A stretch of DNA of 64,000 bases from Marsupella aquatica (taxonomy: Eukaryota > Marchantiophyta): NCBI GenBank assembly GCA_973895155.1, contig OZ316894.1, positions 5,394,001 through 5,458,000 on the forward strand, in the 5' to 3' direction. The position numbers and the translations under genes are program-made. Under the pieces are notes generated by a model. That model saw nothing but the letters and a program-made list of their open reading frames with translations, had not been told where the DNA came from and searched no databases. Shown here piece after piece: positions 12,309 through 22,560 of the stretch (its first letter is position 1; each line of letters starts with the position of its first letter).

Positions 12309-13395
12309 AAAGTGGCACCCAACTGAAAAGCTTTTCTAAGTATGTCTTTTCTAACATACCCTTTAATAAATCTGTTATTTAGTCCCTGCCAATAGAGGAG
12401 ACTTGATCACGTACAAAACCATATATCTCCTAAACCATTAAGCACACATCTTATTGTGTAAGAACCAAAACTTTATTCATGAATTTTTTTTTCAAATAAA
12501 AAAAATATGGCACGATGCTAGGCCGTATGCCAATGGGCAGTCTACACCCCAACAATTAATCACTCAATCACATATCTTTTCTTTGTACAAGGCTGAAAAT
12601 ATATAGTCTAAGTTGGCTACCTTGGGAAACAACACATGAACTGGCCTTGTACTACTATGAACACATAGTTGTGCGGAGCTTTTTCTTTGCACATGCACCA
12701 TAAAGAGATTCCTTGGCCCTGTCAAATGAACCTAATCATGATTCATACGCCAAAAAATGATTCATCCTAAGACAATGACACAATTATGCATTTATGCTGG
12801 ACTCAATGTTTGTCTTGGTAGTCATCATGAGAAATCAGATGCATCTCAGCCATGCATACGTGGGAATATATGAGTGTTAATTAAAAAATCAAGTTTTTGC
12901 AATATAACATACTCATCTTGGGAACAAGCTTGCTTATTTGTCTTGTAATGTTTCTCTTTCAACAAGAGGTAGAGTATTTTCTCACTTTGAAAAAGATAAT
13001 TACACTGACTATTGTACACTGTGTTTAACTATTGTACTGTGGGTACAATATTCCTTGAATACTTGGATTTTTGGATCTTTAATTTTGAGCTGTATTTTTA
13101 GGGGCTCTTTATTTAGGTGACACTTATTGATGTATAAATCATAAATATTGTAAAGTTATCAACCAATGGAATATAAGCTACACTACACCCCACTTTTGAG
13201 TTCTAGTTGCCCGGTTGAGCCTGGTGGAGAGTCTCTCTTGATTGAAACCAAGGCATTAAAAAAATTAAGGGGGTTAGAAGAAATTGTTAAATTTGAAATA
13301 ATACAAAACAAAAGCCCACACTAGGTCAAATGCATATAAAAATACATGACAAGTAACATGAATAAGACAAGACACCTAAAAGTTGTTCCTCCATA
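12309..13395. other. Gene-free AT-rich stretch
   Basis: Only short unsupported reading frames are present. No repeats with clear borders were noticed. Confidence 0.5.
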
Positions 13396-14082
13396 ACTTG
13401 TCTTAGACAAGACAACTAAAAAAGAGAAATATACACACTTTTTATATACAAAGGGACTGTTGAGCATAGATGACATTCGCAACAGCAAGCCCATGAACCA
13501 TCCAACGCACAATAGTCGACACAGAGAGATACGTGGTTCACCTCCACATGAGGCTACGTCCACGGGAACACACAAGAGCTTTACTGCACTCTAGGCCGAC
13601 CGGCCATACCAAGCATCCACAGCACAAGCTCTCCCTATCTCTCAACTAGCTCCATAACAATGAGCCTAAGTTCCACCAGGGTCTGGCATCAGTCCTGGCT
13701 ATATGCACAACAGCACTACCGCTAACCTTAGCTAGGTCCTAACCCGAGTTAGCCTAACTGTGGTTAGCACAAGAGTCACAAGACTAGAGCAATATCTAAC
13801 AGGGACCAATCAGAGTACGAATGAACAAACAAAAGAGGGCCCAAGTAGACAAAACCAATCGAAAAAGAAGTGAGCAAAAGGGAACCACTAAACACCAAGA
13901 CAGAGGAACTAAAAGTAAGAAATGAGCAATAGGGAACCCCTAAAAACCAAGAAAGAGAGACTAAAACTAACCCAAGCGGACTGAGGTCCTCATCATTCCT
14001 AGCGAATGTGGCAAAAAGCTACTGGTCCACATCAAGGGTCAAAGCTAGATCGGCAAGTGGGATTGGAACATCCTCTAGGGGA

Positions 14083-14402
14083 GCTAGCCGCTCGGGGGTC
14101 TCACTATATGGGGACCTCCCCATCGTCTGCGACGTTTTTAGGCCTTGGACCCCCTAAACCCCTAAAATGTAAGAATTTTTTTAATTTTTTAACCCCTATA
14201 AAGTTGGAATATTCTTGGAATATTCTAAAAATTGGATTAAACAGACCCTAATATTCTTATAAGTCTCAAAATTGAATTTAAAAGACCCTATTGTTCTTCT
14301 ACAAAAATTCTTAAGTTTTCCCTTAGAACCAATAAAATGACCCTATCCTTCGTCGCACGTGATATGCCATTTTTGTGGAAGTGCGACCCCCGAGGCTAGC
14401 CG
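14083..14402 (+). mobile_element. hAT-like MITE with 8-bp target duplication
   Basis: The element spans 14091-14394 (304 bp). Its ends, ctcgggggtctcact and agtgcgacccccgag, are inverted repeats with one mismatch. An 8-bp direct repeat, gctagccg, flanks it at 14083-14090 and 14395-14402; 8 bp is typical of hAT superfamily insertions. Related copies lie at 4022-4370, 32079-32513 (minus) and 63838-64000. There is no coding capacity, so any movement would need a transposase from elsewhere. Confidence 0.75.
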
Positions 14403-14415
14403 CTGCGGAGGCACA

Positions 14416-15122
14416 CTAGCACCCACTGTAAGAGATCGACGATAGATGGCCCGAGCTTGAGCACGCTGCGAGGTGACTGAAATGCGTTGGCGAAAGTGCG
14501 TGGTCAAAATAGAAAGCGGGGTCCGGTGGGACCCATGCGGCCATGAACATCCCGGGCAGCTTGCCGAAGAAGCCCATCAAACTGAGGATGAAGACGCCCA
14601 AATAGCTCCAGAGCAAGGGGGAGGAAGCTATCGGATGAAGCTCGTGCAACATATTTGGCCTCCTTTGTTGTTGCCGCACGTGACACTGCTGCCCCTGCCG
14701 TAGTTACCGCTATCCCAATGATGTCTTGGCACAATGGGTTTGCCACCACTACATCTGCCAATGTATGTTGACCCTCATGGACCATGGTAAGATCCACCCG
14801 TAACCACTGTGATGGAGGACCAGGTAACTCGAGTACCACCTCCCGCCGCACGCATACCAAAGAGCCAGAGAGAACCTGAGCAGTCGCATCTCGCACAGCG
14901 TCGTGAACAATAATGGTTTCACCTCCCAAACTGCACCGAAGAAGATGGACACCTGTGGCATCACAAGGCTTCCCACAAGTGCAAGAAGGGGGTCAACCTG
15001 CAAGAAGTGGGTGGGGCAGCCCCATACAAAGTCGCAAGGCTGTGGAGAACTCCGTTGAAGACATTCGCAAATGAGGAATGACTGGATTGGCCTGAAGCCA
15101 TCCACCTGCGCCCTTCCCTCCG
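14416..15122 (-). pseudogene. LINE polyprotein, C-terminal fragment
   Basis: The minus strand encodes the region downstream of the reverse transcriptase in a plant LINE-like polyprotein. It starts around GAGGWLQANPVIPHL and LRLCMGLPHPLLAG (about 15122-15000), then shifts frame into a Cys/His stretch (CGKPC...HLLRC). It continues as VHDAVRDATAQVL, LRVDLTMVHEGQH and FLPLALELFGRLHPQFDGLL down to a stop near 14504. At least one frameshift separates the two parts, so it is not a working gene. Family assignment rests on recognising this conserved tail. Confidence 0.65.
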
Positions 15123-16283
15123 GAAGAAAGAATCCGAGCTATTGGGGAGGTTTTTCTTTCGCTTGTGTCTCGCAAACTTTCCTCACAGTTTCGCTCTGCA
15201 CTATTGGATCATCTCTCTCCACATCAGTTTGCAGTTGGCGTTCCTGGCGGTTGTGAGACAGTTATTGCGGGTATTCAAGCTACCTTGGACCTCCACCCTG
15301 ATTGGGTTGTCCTCCAGGTTGATGTCTCTAACGCTTTTAATACGGTTTCTTGGGCAACCATTTTTCGTGCTTTGAGGGCGACGGATCCAGACATCCAGTC
15401 CCTGATCCCCTTTGTCCGTTATTTTTATGGACTCGAGGCCCCACTCTTCTATAGTCATCACTCCTCTACAGGTGTGTATACCACTCTTTCCTCTGCAGAA
15501 GGTACTCGTCAGGGTGACCCTTTGGGTGGGCCTCTTTTTGCCATTGCCCATTTTACAGCTTTACGGGAAGCCGCCATGGCCCACCCCCAGTGTATCTTCC
15601 CCTCCCTTTCAGATGACACCCACATCATTGGTCCTCCTACCGCGGTTACTTCTGCCCTCGCCACTCTTTCCACCCATTTGATGGGCCTCGGTTTACGAGT
15701 TCAGCCTGTGAAGAGTCGTGCATGGAGTCCAGCTGGGTTACCCTCTGATCTTGCGCTTCCCCCAGGGTTCTTACGTCCAGCCGATGGTCTTCGGGTCCTT
15801 GGCTCCCCAGTCGGTACCGCCTCCTTTTGCTCCTCTTTCATCGCTGACTCTCTACAGGTTGCCTTAGCCTCTACTCCTATGCTCCCTAAGTTAGCAGATT
15901 CTCAGGCAGCATTTGGGATGTTGTTGAGGTGCATCCACCCTCGTGCGTCTTATCTGGCTAGGACGCATCCCCCTACCGAGGATCTTTGTCTCCACCTTCG
16001 AGCATTTGATGTCTCCATTCGTCAAACCCTGGCCTCTCTTTTGGGGCCGGGTACGTTGCTCTCATCTCCGTGGCTTCATCGACAACTCAGTCTTCCTATT
16101 TCGCAGGGTGGTTTTGGGCTTACTTCCATTGAGAGCCTTGCACCTTTGGCCTTTTTGGGTGCGTGGGCGGCCGCCTTCTCATTGTTGGCCGATCGTTTTC
16201 TTATTGAGGATCGTCCTTTTTTACTTTCATCTCTCATGGAGGTAGAGGAGGGTTCCCTCCCGTTTCAGGTTCATTTGCGCGAG
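15111..16283 (+). pseudogene. LINE-type reverse transcriptase fragment
   Basis: The frame is open from about 15111 to 16337 with no ATG at its start, so this is an internal fragment. It contains RIRAIGEVFLSLVSRKL, HQFAVGVPGG, catalytic motif A (LQVDVSNAFNTVSW, about 15315), motif B (GTRQGDPLGGPLF, about 15505) and motif C (SLSDDTHIIG, about 15610). Motif C has SDD where LINE enzymes usually have ADD. Fingers, palm and thumb are present, but the N-terminal endonuclease is absent. It lies head to head with the C-terminal fragment on the opposite strand. Codons after about 16284 belong to the flanking repeat rather than the enzyme. Confidence 0.8.
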
Positions 16284-16339
16284 GTGTTCCTCCATATAGC
16301 AGCCTCCATATATACTTGTCTTAGACAAGACAACTAAAA

Positions 16340-17340
16340 GGTGTTCCTCCATATAGCAGCCTCCATGTATACAGCAACTACATCTGGGGAATCTCTTCAT
16401 GGTTTGGTGGTGTGCTTCATTAAAAAACCTACAAAAGGGATTTAAGAAAATACAAAAGAACAAAAACGACAAGGCACTTGTAAACTTTAATGAGTACCAC
16501 TGAGAAATATCACTTGAGCAGTTCAGTTCATAAGTGATTGGCCATGATAGCGATATAGTTTACATCAACGACAAAGCATCCCCATAAGTATACTCAGGCA
16601 CACGTTGGCATTGTTCAAGCCAATAAAATTGGCCACCTGCAACAATAGTCTACAGTAGGAGCAAGTTATGCTAACTTTTTACAAAGATAGCCAATCATGT
16701 TACTACTATTAGGGGGCTTTACAAGACGATGGGCCCCGTTCAATGTCTCCCCATCCAAAACAAAGCTGATGGTCATTTCCTTACACAAAAGTTAAAATGC
16801 ATGAGCCATAATGTGTTAGATTTCAATGCAATTCCCTAAAAATAAGTGGTCTTTTGCTCCTGTTTTTTTAGACCACCTGAGGAGGAAGTCTAAGTTTTGG
16901 ACAAAAAACAGACACACATCAGGAAAAAGATATGCCCACTGACAGATGACTACCATAGGTTCAGTAGTGGTTTTGTTTGATTGTGCCCCCAACTTCATGT
17001 AAAGTGAAGTCTGACCTATCCCCATGTATGAAATGGCTGAGATTACATCACACACTTGAAAACAAAGGAATTGCTGCCTCAAATTCTTATAAAGCCACCC
17101 TTACTGATACCACAAACTTTGTGGCTTGAACAACAGACATAAGTATCATTCAAGTACCCCAAGTATCACCTCCAAGTCCGCTCATTTTATACTAGTAGTG
17201 TTAAAGTGATCATCCATGAGTAAGACAAAATACTAAGAAGAGTGTTAAAGTGATCATCTATGCTATCCCAAAAAGTGAGATTGCCATCCCGCCTCCAAGA
17301 ATCTGGTATGTGACTTGTGCAATTGGGCATCCCAAGAATA
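16340..17340. other. Gene-free stretch
   Basis: A second copy of the ggtgttcctccatatagcag block from 16284 occurs at 16340-16367. Nothing else recognisable is present. Confidence 0.5.
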
Positions 17341-17482
17341 ACAAGGCTCCTTCAACTCAGGAGGAGTGAAATTGATATTATTATCCAGATTTGGTGGATT
17401 CTGACATTGGAACAAGGCTCCTTCAACTCAGGAGGAGTGAAATTGATCTTATTATCCAGATTTGGTGGAATCTGACTTTGGA
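17341..17482. repeat. 71-bp tandem duplication
   Basis: Copies begin at 17342 and 17413, each opening caaggctccttcaactcagg and ending near the bases gattctgac. They differ at a handful of sites. A second short duplication (aaggagtgctgatggggt / aaggggtgctgatggggt) follows at about 17648-17730. Confidence 0.9.
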
Positions 17483-19362
17483 CCAGTTGAATCACTCCTC
17501 GAAGATTGGAAAGTTGAAAGCACTCCTGGAAAACGGAGAGAGTTGTCCAGGGTGCACTTGTCTACAACATCGCTCCCTCTTAGGCCAGGGGATTAGCCTA
17601 CAATGGAGAGGTCCAGATTGAATTCCCCCTCCACACACAAGTGCCTCCACATGCAAGGAGTGCTGATGGGGTGTAATGGTGGGAGTATTAGTTGCTGTAA
17701 GCCACTCCACACACAAGGGGTGCTGATGGGGTCCCTTTGTGACTACCCTACATTAATTTGCATGTTTTGGAGCAGGATGTCTATCCACTGTTGGATGGGA
17801 CTGCTTAAGGCTTTCAAGGCAAAAACAATTGTCTGCAACATTGCTTTGCAGACAAGGAAGCTAGGGCTGTCCAACTATGGAGCGCATGTTCCATCGCCAG
17901 ATTACGCTTTTGTGACTTTGCTGCTCACCCAAACTGCCCAGCATCTAGTTCTAGCAGCCAAAACTCTATTAATTTTTTTCTGAGGCCCGGAGAGGATGCC
18001 AAAAGCTCTACACAGGGCCATGAAAACGTAGATCACCACAGGTGGGGATGTCTCAAATCAAATTTACAAATGATAACTTTTAGCCACAAACAAATGGTCA
18101 TAGTTTTTCCACTTTGTTAGGCAATTTTTATTTCTTTCACTAGCATATAGAATGACATGGTTATGTTGTATGAGCAATCTTTATAGCAAGTCTGTATTAC
18201 CACTTTTTACCTACTAACTTAAAGTAGTTGGAGACCTCCTAATGGCTACTTGAACATTGATTAATAGGGTGAACTAGAGCAAAACATGTGACTCATCCTC
18301 GCCTGATCAATTGGGGCTATAATCTGGGTAACAAGTTATATGAAAACAGCGAATTCACCATCATTTCACGAGCGGAAGAGTTTATAGTGTCGTCCTTTGA
18401 GCTCATAACTAGCATCTCTGGTGTGTTCGATGTTGTTTGATATTCGCTGTCAATCCCTCAGCTCCACTGCTAGTTTGATTCGACTCGTCAATTCATCCGC
18501 GCCCCATTCACTCAATTATTTGACGCAGAACAATGACGTCAAGTCCGCACACACGATCACGGTCTCAAAAGAATACATTAAGAATGCTGTCACTACACAG
18601 GTCAGACTAGAGTTCTGTGATGTCCGTCTGTCAATCACCTTCGTCAACTCCTATCGGACGTAAACAACCTCATTGGCTTAAGGCTGCAAACAGTAGGACT
18701 TTGTAGCTCGCTGCTTCTTTTGATTTCACCGAACGAGTGAGTGAATAGTTTTGAAGACCCGCCAGGAGGGATCCAGAAAGGATTCAGTTACTAAGGCCCA
18801 GTCTCACAAGCTACGGAAATCAACGAAGCAATATGGTGGGCAGGGAGATTCAGGAAATGACGTCAAATCAAAACAATCAGATTCCCTATCCTAGAATGTC
18901 ACAGCTTCAACTCAGAAATTGGAGTTCCATTCCGATAAATACAGCGCTTGAGTAGAGCGTGTAACTAAGATCTTTAGTATGAGAAACAGCTCTGACCTGT
19001 ACATGGGGCGACATCTGCCCATAAATCATGTCAAACTACTGAGAAAACCCGTCCGTGAGATATCCTATATGGACATCCCAAGTGGACACCTCATGAATTG
19101 GAAGCTACTCCGTAACAGACACGATCATAAACTAACTGCGGCATGATTTACTTTTAAAAAGCGGGAGCTCAGATGAACCGTGAATAGAGTGTGGGTCTCC
19201 GATAGACAATTTAGGAGCAACGTAACCTTCGTAAGCTAGTGGAAGAGATTCGATCTAATGGGGAGCTTGCATGTGTCGAATTTCGTTCCATTGAGTTCCA
19301 AACGCGCCTGGCTTTATTACTTAAGTTTCTGTAATACCAACACGAGATTTTCGTGACTGTGC
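17483..19362. other. Gene-free stretch, 3' flank of the dehydratase-like gene
   Basis: Short reading frames only, without domain signals. The part nearest 19362 probably contains the 3' untranslated region of the minus-strand gene at 19363-20643. Confidence 0.45.
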
Positions 19363-20643
19363 TCACGTACTCATCAAAATTTTTCTTTCGGCGCTTGTCA
19401 AAGGGTCTTTCTCCCCCGCCACACTGATCAGCATCACCTGTCGTGCTTTGGCCAAGCATGTGATTGAACACACAAACCACCAATGTTCTCCGATTCCTCT
19501 CAAAGAATCCCCGTCGGCTTCTGTGTGCTGCTTGATCAGACTCTTCTCGACAGCCGCAGCAACAACATGTTCCGGATCCTTGCCAACAATAGCAGGAAAT
19601 GCCTCTACCATTTTCTCGAAACTTCTGGCTGCTCTAGCCGCATGCTCGGCGGGTACCTCCGTACCAGTCTCGAACAATGTTCTCGAGAAAAGCTCGAAGC
19701 TCACCCACCCTCTGTACCCTAGTCCCTCAAATACCGCGCGACAGACATCCAAGATCGGTAAATACCCGCCCCTCTCCTCCTCGAACGCAAAGAGCCTCGC
19801 ATTCCGGCTCCAGCTCATGCGAGTCGGCTGCGAAGCGACATGCCAAGGATGGTCTTCCGTCAGCGGCGGCGAAACTCGTTCCGCATCCACGACCTGAATG
19901 AAAAAGACTTTCTCCTTATGCACGCACTCCACCATTCTTCTCATACTCTCAGCCATCGCCACTTCGGCGTTCTCCGTCTTCCCATCCACTGCTGCAGGGT
20001 CTCCATACACGCGTCCAGCGATGTTGAACGTGTCCAAACAATATCCAAAATTCCACCGATCCACCGCTGAGACGACGGCGTGTACCCCCTCCCAAGTGTC
20101 GATGTGTGTGCCCCAGCATAGGTTCTCGTATGCGAAGCGGATGGGCGGGTTCTCCTGCGCCCCGAGGTCAGCGAGCTCGGTCAGATCACGCACGATCGTC
20201 TCGAAATCGGAAGTGCATTCTTCCGCAGGGAGAAAGGTTGAGGGGACGAGGATGATGTCGGTCCCGACCACCTTCGCGACCTGGAACCAGAGCTTCGCCT
20301 TCTCGATCTGCTCTGCATGAGCGGTGCGGGAGATGAGACCTTCGTATTGGGAGAAGGGCTGGAGATCTATTGTCGTCAAGGACAAAGTGTCCATCAAGTT
20401 CCGAATTTCGTGAGCAGCGGCGATGAAGTTCGAAGGCGTCGGCCCGTCGGGAAAGAGGCAGGCGACGGCGTAGAGATCTTCTTCGACGAGCTCGATGCCC
20501 CGGATGTTGTGGGAGGCTGCGGCACGGAGTTTGGTGCTGAGGTCATGGCCAGCGACGACCCGGCCGAGGGAGTGGGAGGAGATTGCTGGCAGGCAGAGGC
20601 CCGGGGCAGGTATAGCAGATTGCCTTCGCACCGAGAATGCCAT
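19363..20643 (-). CDS. 3-dehydroshikimate dehydratase-like TIM-barrel enzyme (fungal type)
   Basis: Likely converts 3-dehydroshikimate to protocatechuate with a divalent metal, as the quinate-pathway enzymes of filamentous fungi do. One uninterrupted frame of 426 residues starts at ATG 20643; the open frame extends a little further upstream but without ATG. The xylose-isomerase-like barrel is complete: SSHSLGRVVAGHDLSTKL (22-39), GIELVEEDLYAV, LQPFSQYEGL, LWFQVAKVVGTDIILVPS (118-135), FAYENLCWGTHIDTWE, YCLDTFNIAGRVYGDP, FFIQVVDAERV, SWSRNARLF and WVSFELFSR. Probable metal ligands are Glu173, Asp204, Gln250 and Glu317. About 75 residues after the last strand, ending ERKILMST, are longer than expected and unassigned. 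There are no introns, unlike every other confidently called gene here. A hydroxypyruvate-isomerase-like or other sugar-isomerase role is the alternative. Resemblance to ascomycete enzymes is from recognition, not a search. Confidence 0.82.
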   Translation of the reverse strand: MAFSVRRQSAIPAPGLCLPAISSHSLGRVVAGHDLSTKLRAAASHNIRGIELVEEDLYAVACLFPDGPTPSNFIAAAHEIRNLMDTLSLTTIDLQPFSQYEGLISRTAHAEQIEKAKLWFQVAKVVGTDIILVPSTFLPAEECTSDFETIVRDLTELADLGAQENPPIRFAYENLCWGTHIDTWEGVHAVVSAVDRWNFGYCLDTFNIAGRVYGDPAAVDGKTENAEVAMAESMRRMVECVHKEKVFFIQVVDAERVSPPLTEDHPWHVASQPTRMSWSRNARLFAFEEERGGYLPILDVCRAVFEGLGYRGWVSFELFSRTLFETGTEVPAEHAARAARSFEKMVEAFPAIVGKDPEHVVAAAVEKSLIKQHTEADGDSLRGIGEHWWFVCSITCLAKARQVMLISVAGEKDPLTSAERKILMST

Positions 20644-22161
20644 CCTGACCCGACTGTCTGGCCAGTCCACTAGGAATTACGGGACAGCCACTGACGTTAG
20701 CTCTGAAATATCGAACACCTCGAGCGATCGACTCAATTGAAGGGTTAGAGCGGTCGATGCAAAGCACGGCAGAAGAGGCAATCCAACACCGGCGCCATAG
20801 TGCAAACCACGCCAGATGACCGGATCGTTATTTGCAGCTTTCACAATTCAACTGCGACAAAATTCGCAAAATCTTAGATGAAGTCAGGCCTTCGAGGATT
20901 GAACAGCTCGAGGTGATCAACTCAATCTAACTTCTCGGAGGTTTGATCAATAAAGTTATCGGCAGATTGTACAGTTCAACTTTCTACAAGGCCAAAATCT
21001 CAGATGAGTTTCCACATACAACAAGTCTGCAGACTGAGCAAGGAATCGTGATGGATCTGTCCGAGGCCCCCGATGAGAATGTGTGAATAGGACGAGTTGA
21101 GATTCAGTATCAGAGTTGACGAAAAATGTCTATTTATACCAACCTTCCGGATTCCGGATGGCGGTGGATTCCAATTCGAAAACGTCAATATTTCGGTCTG
21201 AACTAGGGAGAGTTAGAACCATTCTCGTGACTGGGCTTTTAAAGCCGTTTCCGGCTGAACAACAACGGATTTTTACAATAATTTTCTAAAGGTGTTCAAC
21301 AATCACAGGGCAGAGAAGTGTATCTTGGTATGGAAAGTCCCTCCAACCTATGGGCATATGCCAGGTGACATAGTACATCGTCCACGAAGCCTTTTCATGT
21401 GTATCTACCAAAACGACAATCACCAAAGTGAGTCACTACACCTTGATGACTGTAGCTGCACCAAAATCGAACGTTTCTCATATGCCACGATGTAGCTAGA
21501 GTGGTCTGCATTGCTGCTAAATATTAATGATTTTGTCCTCAATCCAAGTTGGCTTTTCTGCTCTTGGGCTTTTTTGCCTTTTTGCTCTTTAGTCCCCTTG
21601 TTTTCTCTTTGGCATCCTGTCTCTGGGTTTGGAGTTTTTCGTTCTTTTATAGTTTGATGTATATGTACCAGTTGGTTCTCACTCCAAGACAGTGGAAAGC
21701 TTTGGATGGACACACTAACTCTAGAGTAATACAATACTCCTCGAATCTTATAATAGCGTCATGCTCTAGAATGAAACTAAGAGGCTAGGTAATGTACCAA
21801 GTGAGCCCACTGAACTGTTTACTTGAATGAGAAGGAAGGCAGTTGCATTGCATGGACAGGAAAATATGGAGGAATGCTATGAAAACCTTCTGTTACATGC
21901 TTACAAATCCATGCTTACCAATCTGACAAACAGAACTGTAAGATGTGCTATGTGAATAACTTAATTTAATTTTTATCTACCAGGGGAGTTCATCTTAGTG
22001 AAGCCATCCTGTGAAATGATTGTGTCCATCTGATCGAGCTTGGGCTTGCATCCAAGTTATAAACAAAATAAAATATTCTTTTTTTTTAATTAATGAGAGG
22101 CATGGAGAACTCATGAACCCTAAGGTCGGGTGCTAAGGTTTGACAAGACGTCCACGTACGT
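20644..22161. other. Gene-free stretch, 5' flank of the dehydratase-like gene
   Basis: Promoter and 5' leader of the minus-strand gene must lie near 20644-21200, but no element stands out. No other coding signal is seen. Confidence 0.4.
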
Positions 22162-22560
22162 TGTTGTAAATTGCATAGACCACATCCAAATACTTAATAA
22201 TACATATTGGAAATATGCCCAGTGAGTAATTGCTATCCAAATACTTAATAATACATATTGGAAATATGCCCAGTGAGTAATTGCTGTAATCTGCATACTT
22301 CCCGGCATACTTACAGCATTTTGAATTCCTCGTATAACTTGGTCCAGGATCAAGAAAATACATAGTTATAGCTGTAGAGACTAGAGTGTTGTAAATTGCA
22401 TAGACCACATCCAGATACTTAATAATACATATTGGAAATATGCCCAGTGAGTAATTGCTGTAATCTGCATACTTCCCGGCATACTTACAGCATTTTGAAT
22501 TCCTCGTATAACTTGGTCCAGGATCAAGAAAATACATAGTTATAGCTGTAGAGACTAGAG
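22162..22560. repeat. Nested tandem duplication (225 + 174 bp, inner 51 bp)
   Basis: Two near-identical head-to-tail copies start at 22162 and 22387 with tgttgtaaattgcatagacc and end ctgtagagactagag. The first copy is longer because it contains an extra 51-bp unit (atccaaatacttaataatac...). All three lengths are multiples of three, and a minus-strand frame of 180 codons (22675 down to 22133) stays open throughout. That frame encodes a hydrophobic, Cys/Tyr-rich peptide with no family I recognise. Confidence 0.92.

Larger units (their letters stand above)
13396..16339 (-). mobile_element. LINE-like retrotransposon, 5'-inverted copy
   Basis: An exact 26-bp direct repeat (starting acttgtcttagacaag) flanks this region at 13396-13421 and 16314-16339. 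It may be the target-site duplication, although it is also part of a short local repeat. Read on the minus strand, the element's 3' coding part lies at about 14416-15122 in sense. The upstream reverse-transcriptase part lies beyond it at about 15111-16283 in the opposite orientation. This is the order expected from twin-primed integration. The 13422-14090 part holds no protein signal and may be the 3' untranslated region; it contains a diverged ~50-bp tandem duplication at about 13870-13975. A hAT-like element sits at 14091-14394. Confidence 0.65.

Noticed and set aside
20317-20673. Long plus-strand frame opposite the dehydratase-like gene
   Set aside because: It is the antisense shadow of a gene with full barrel motifs on the minus strand, and it shows no domain of its own.
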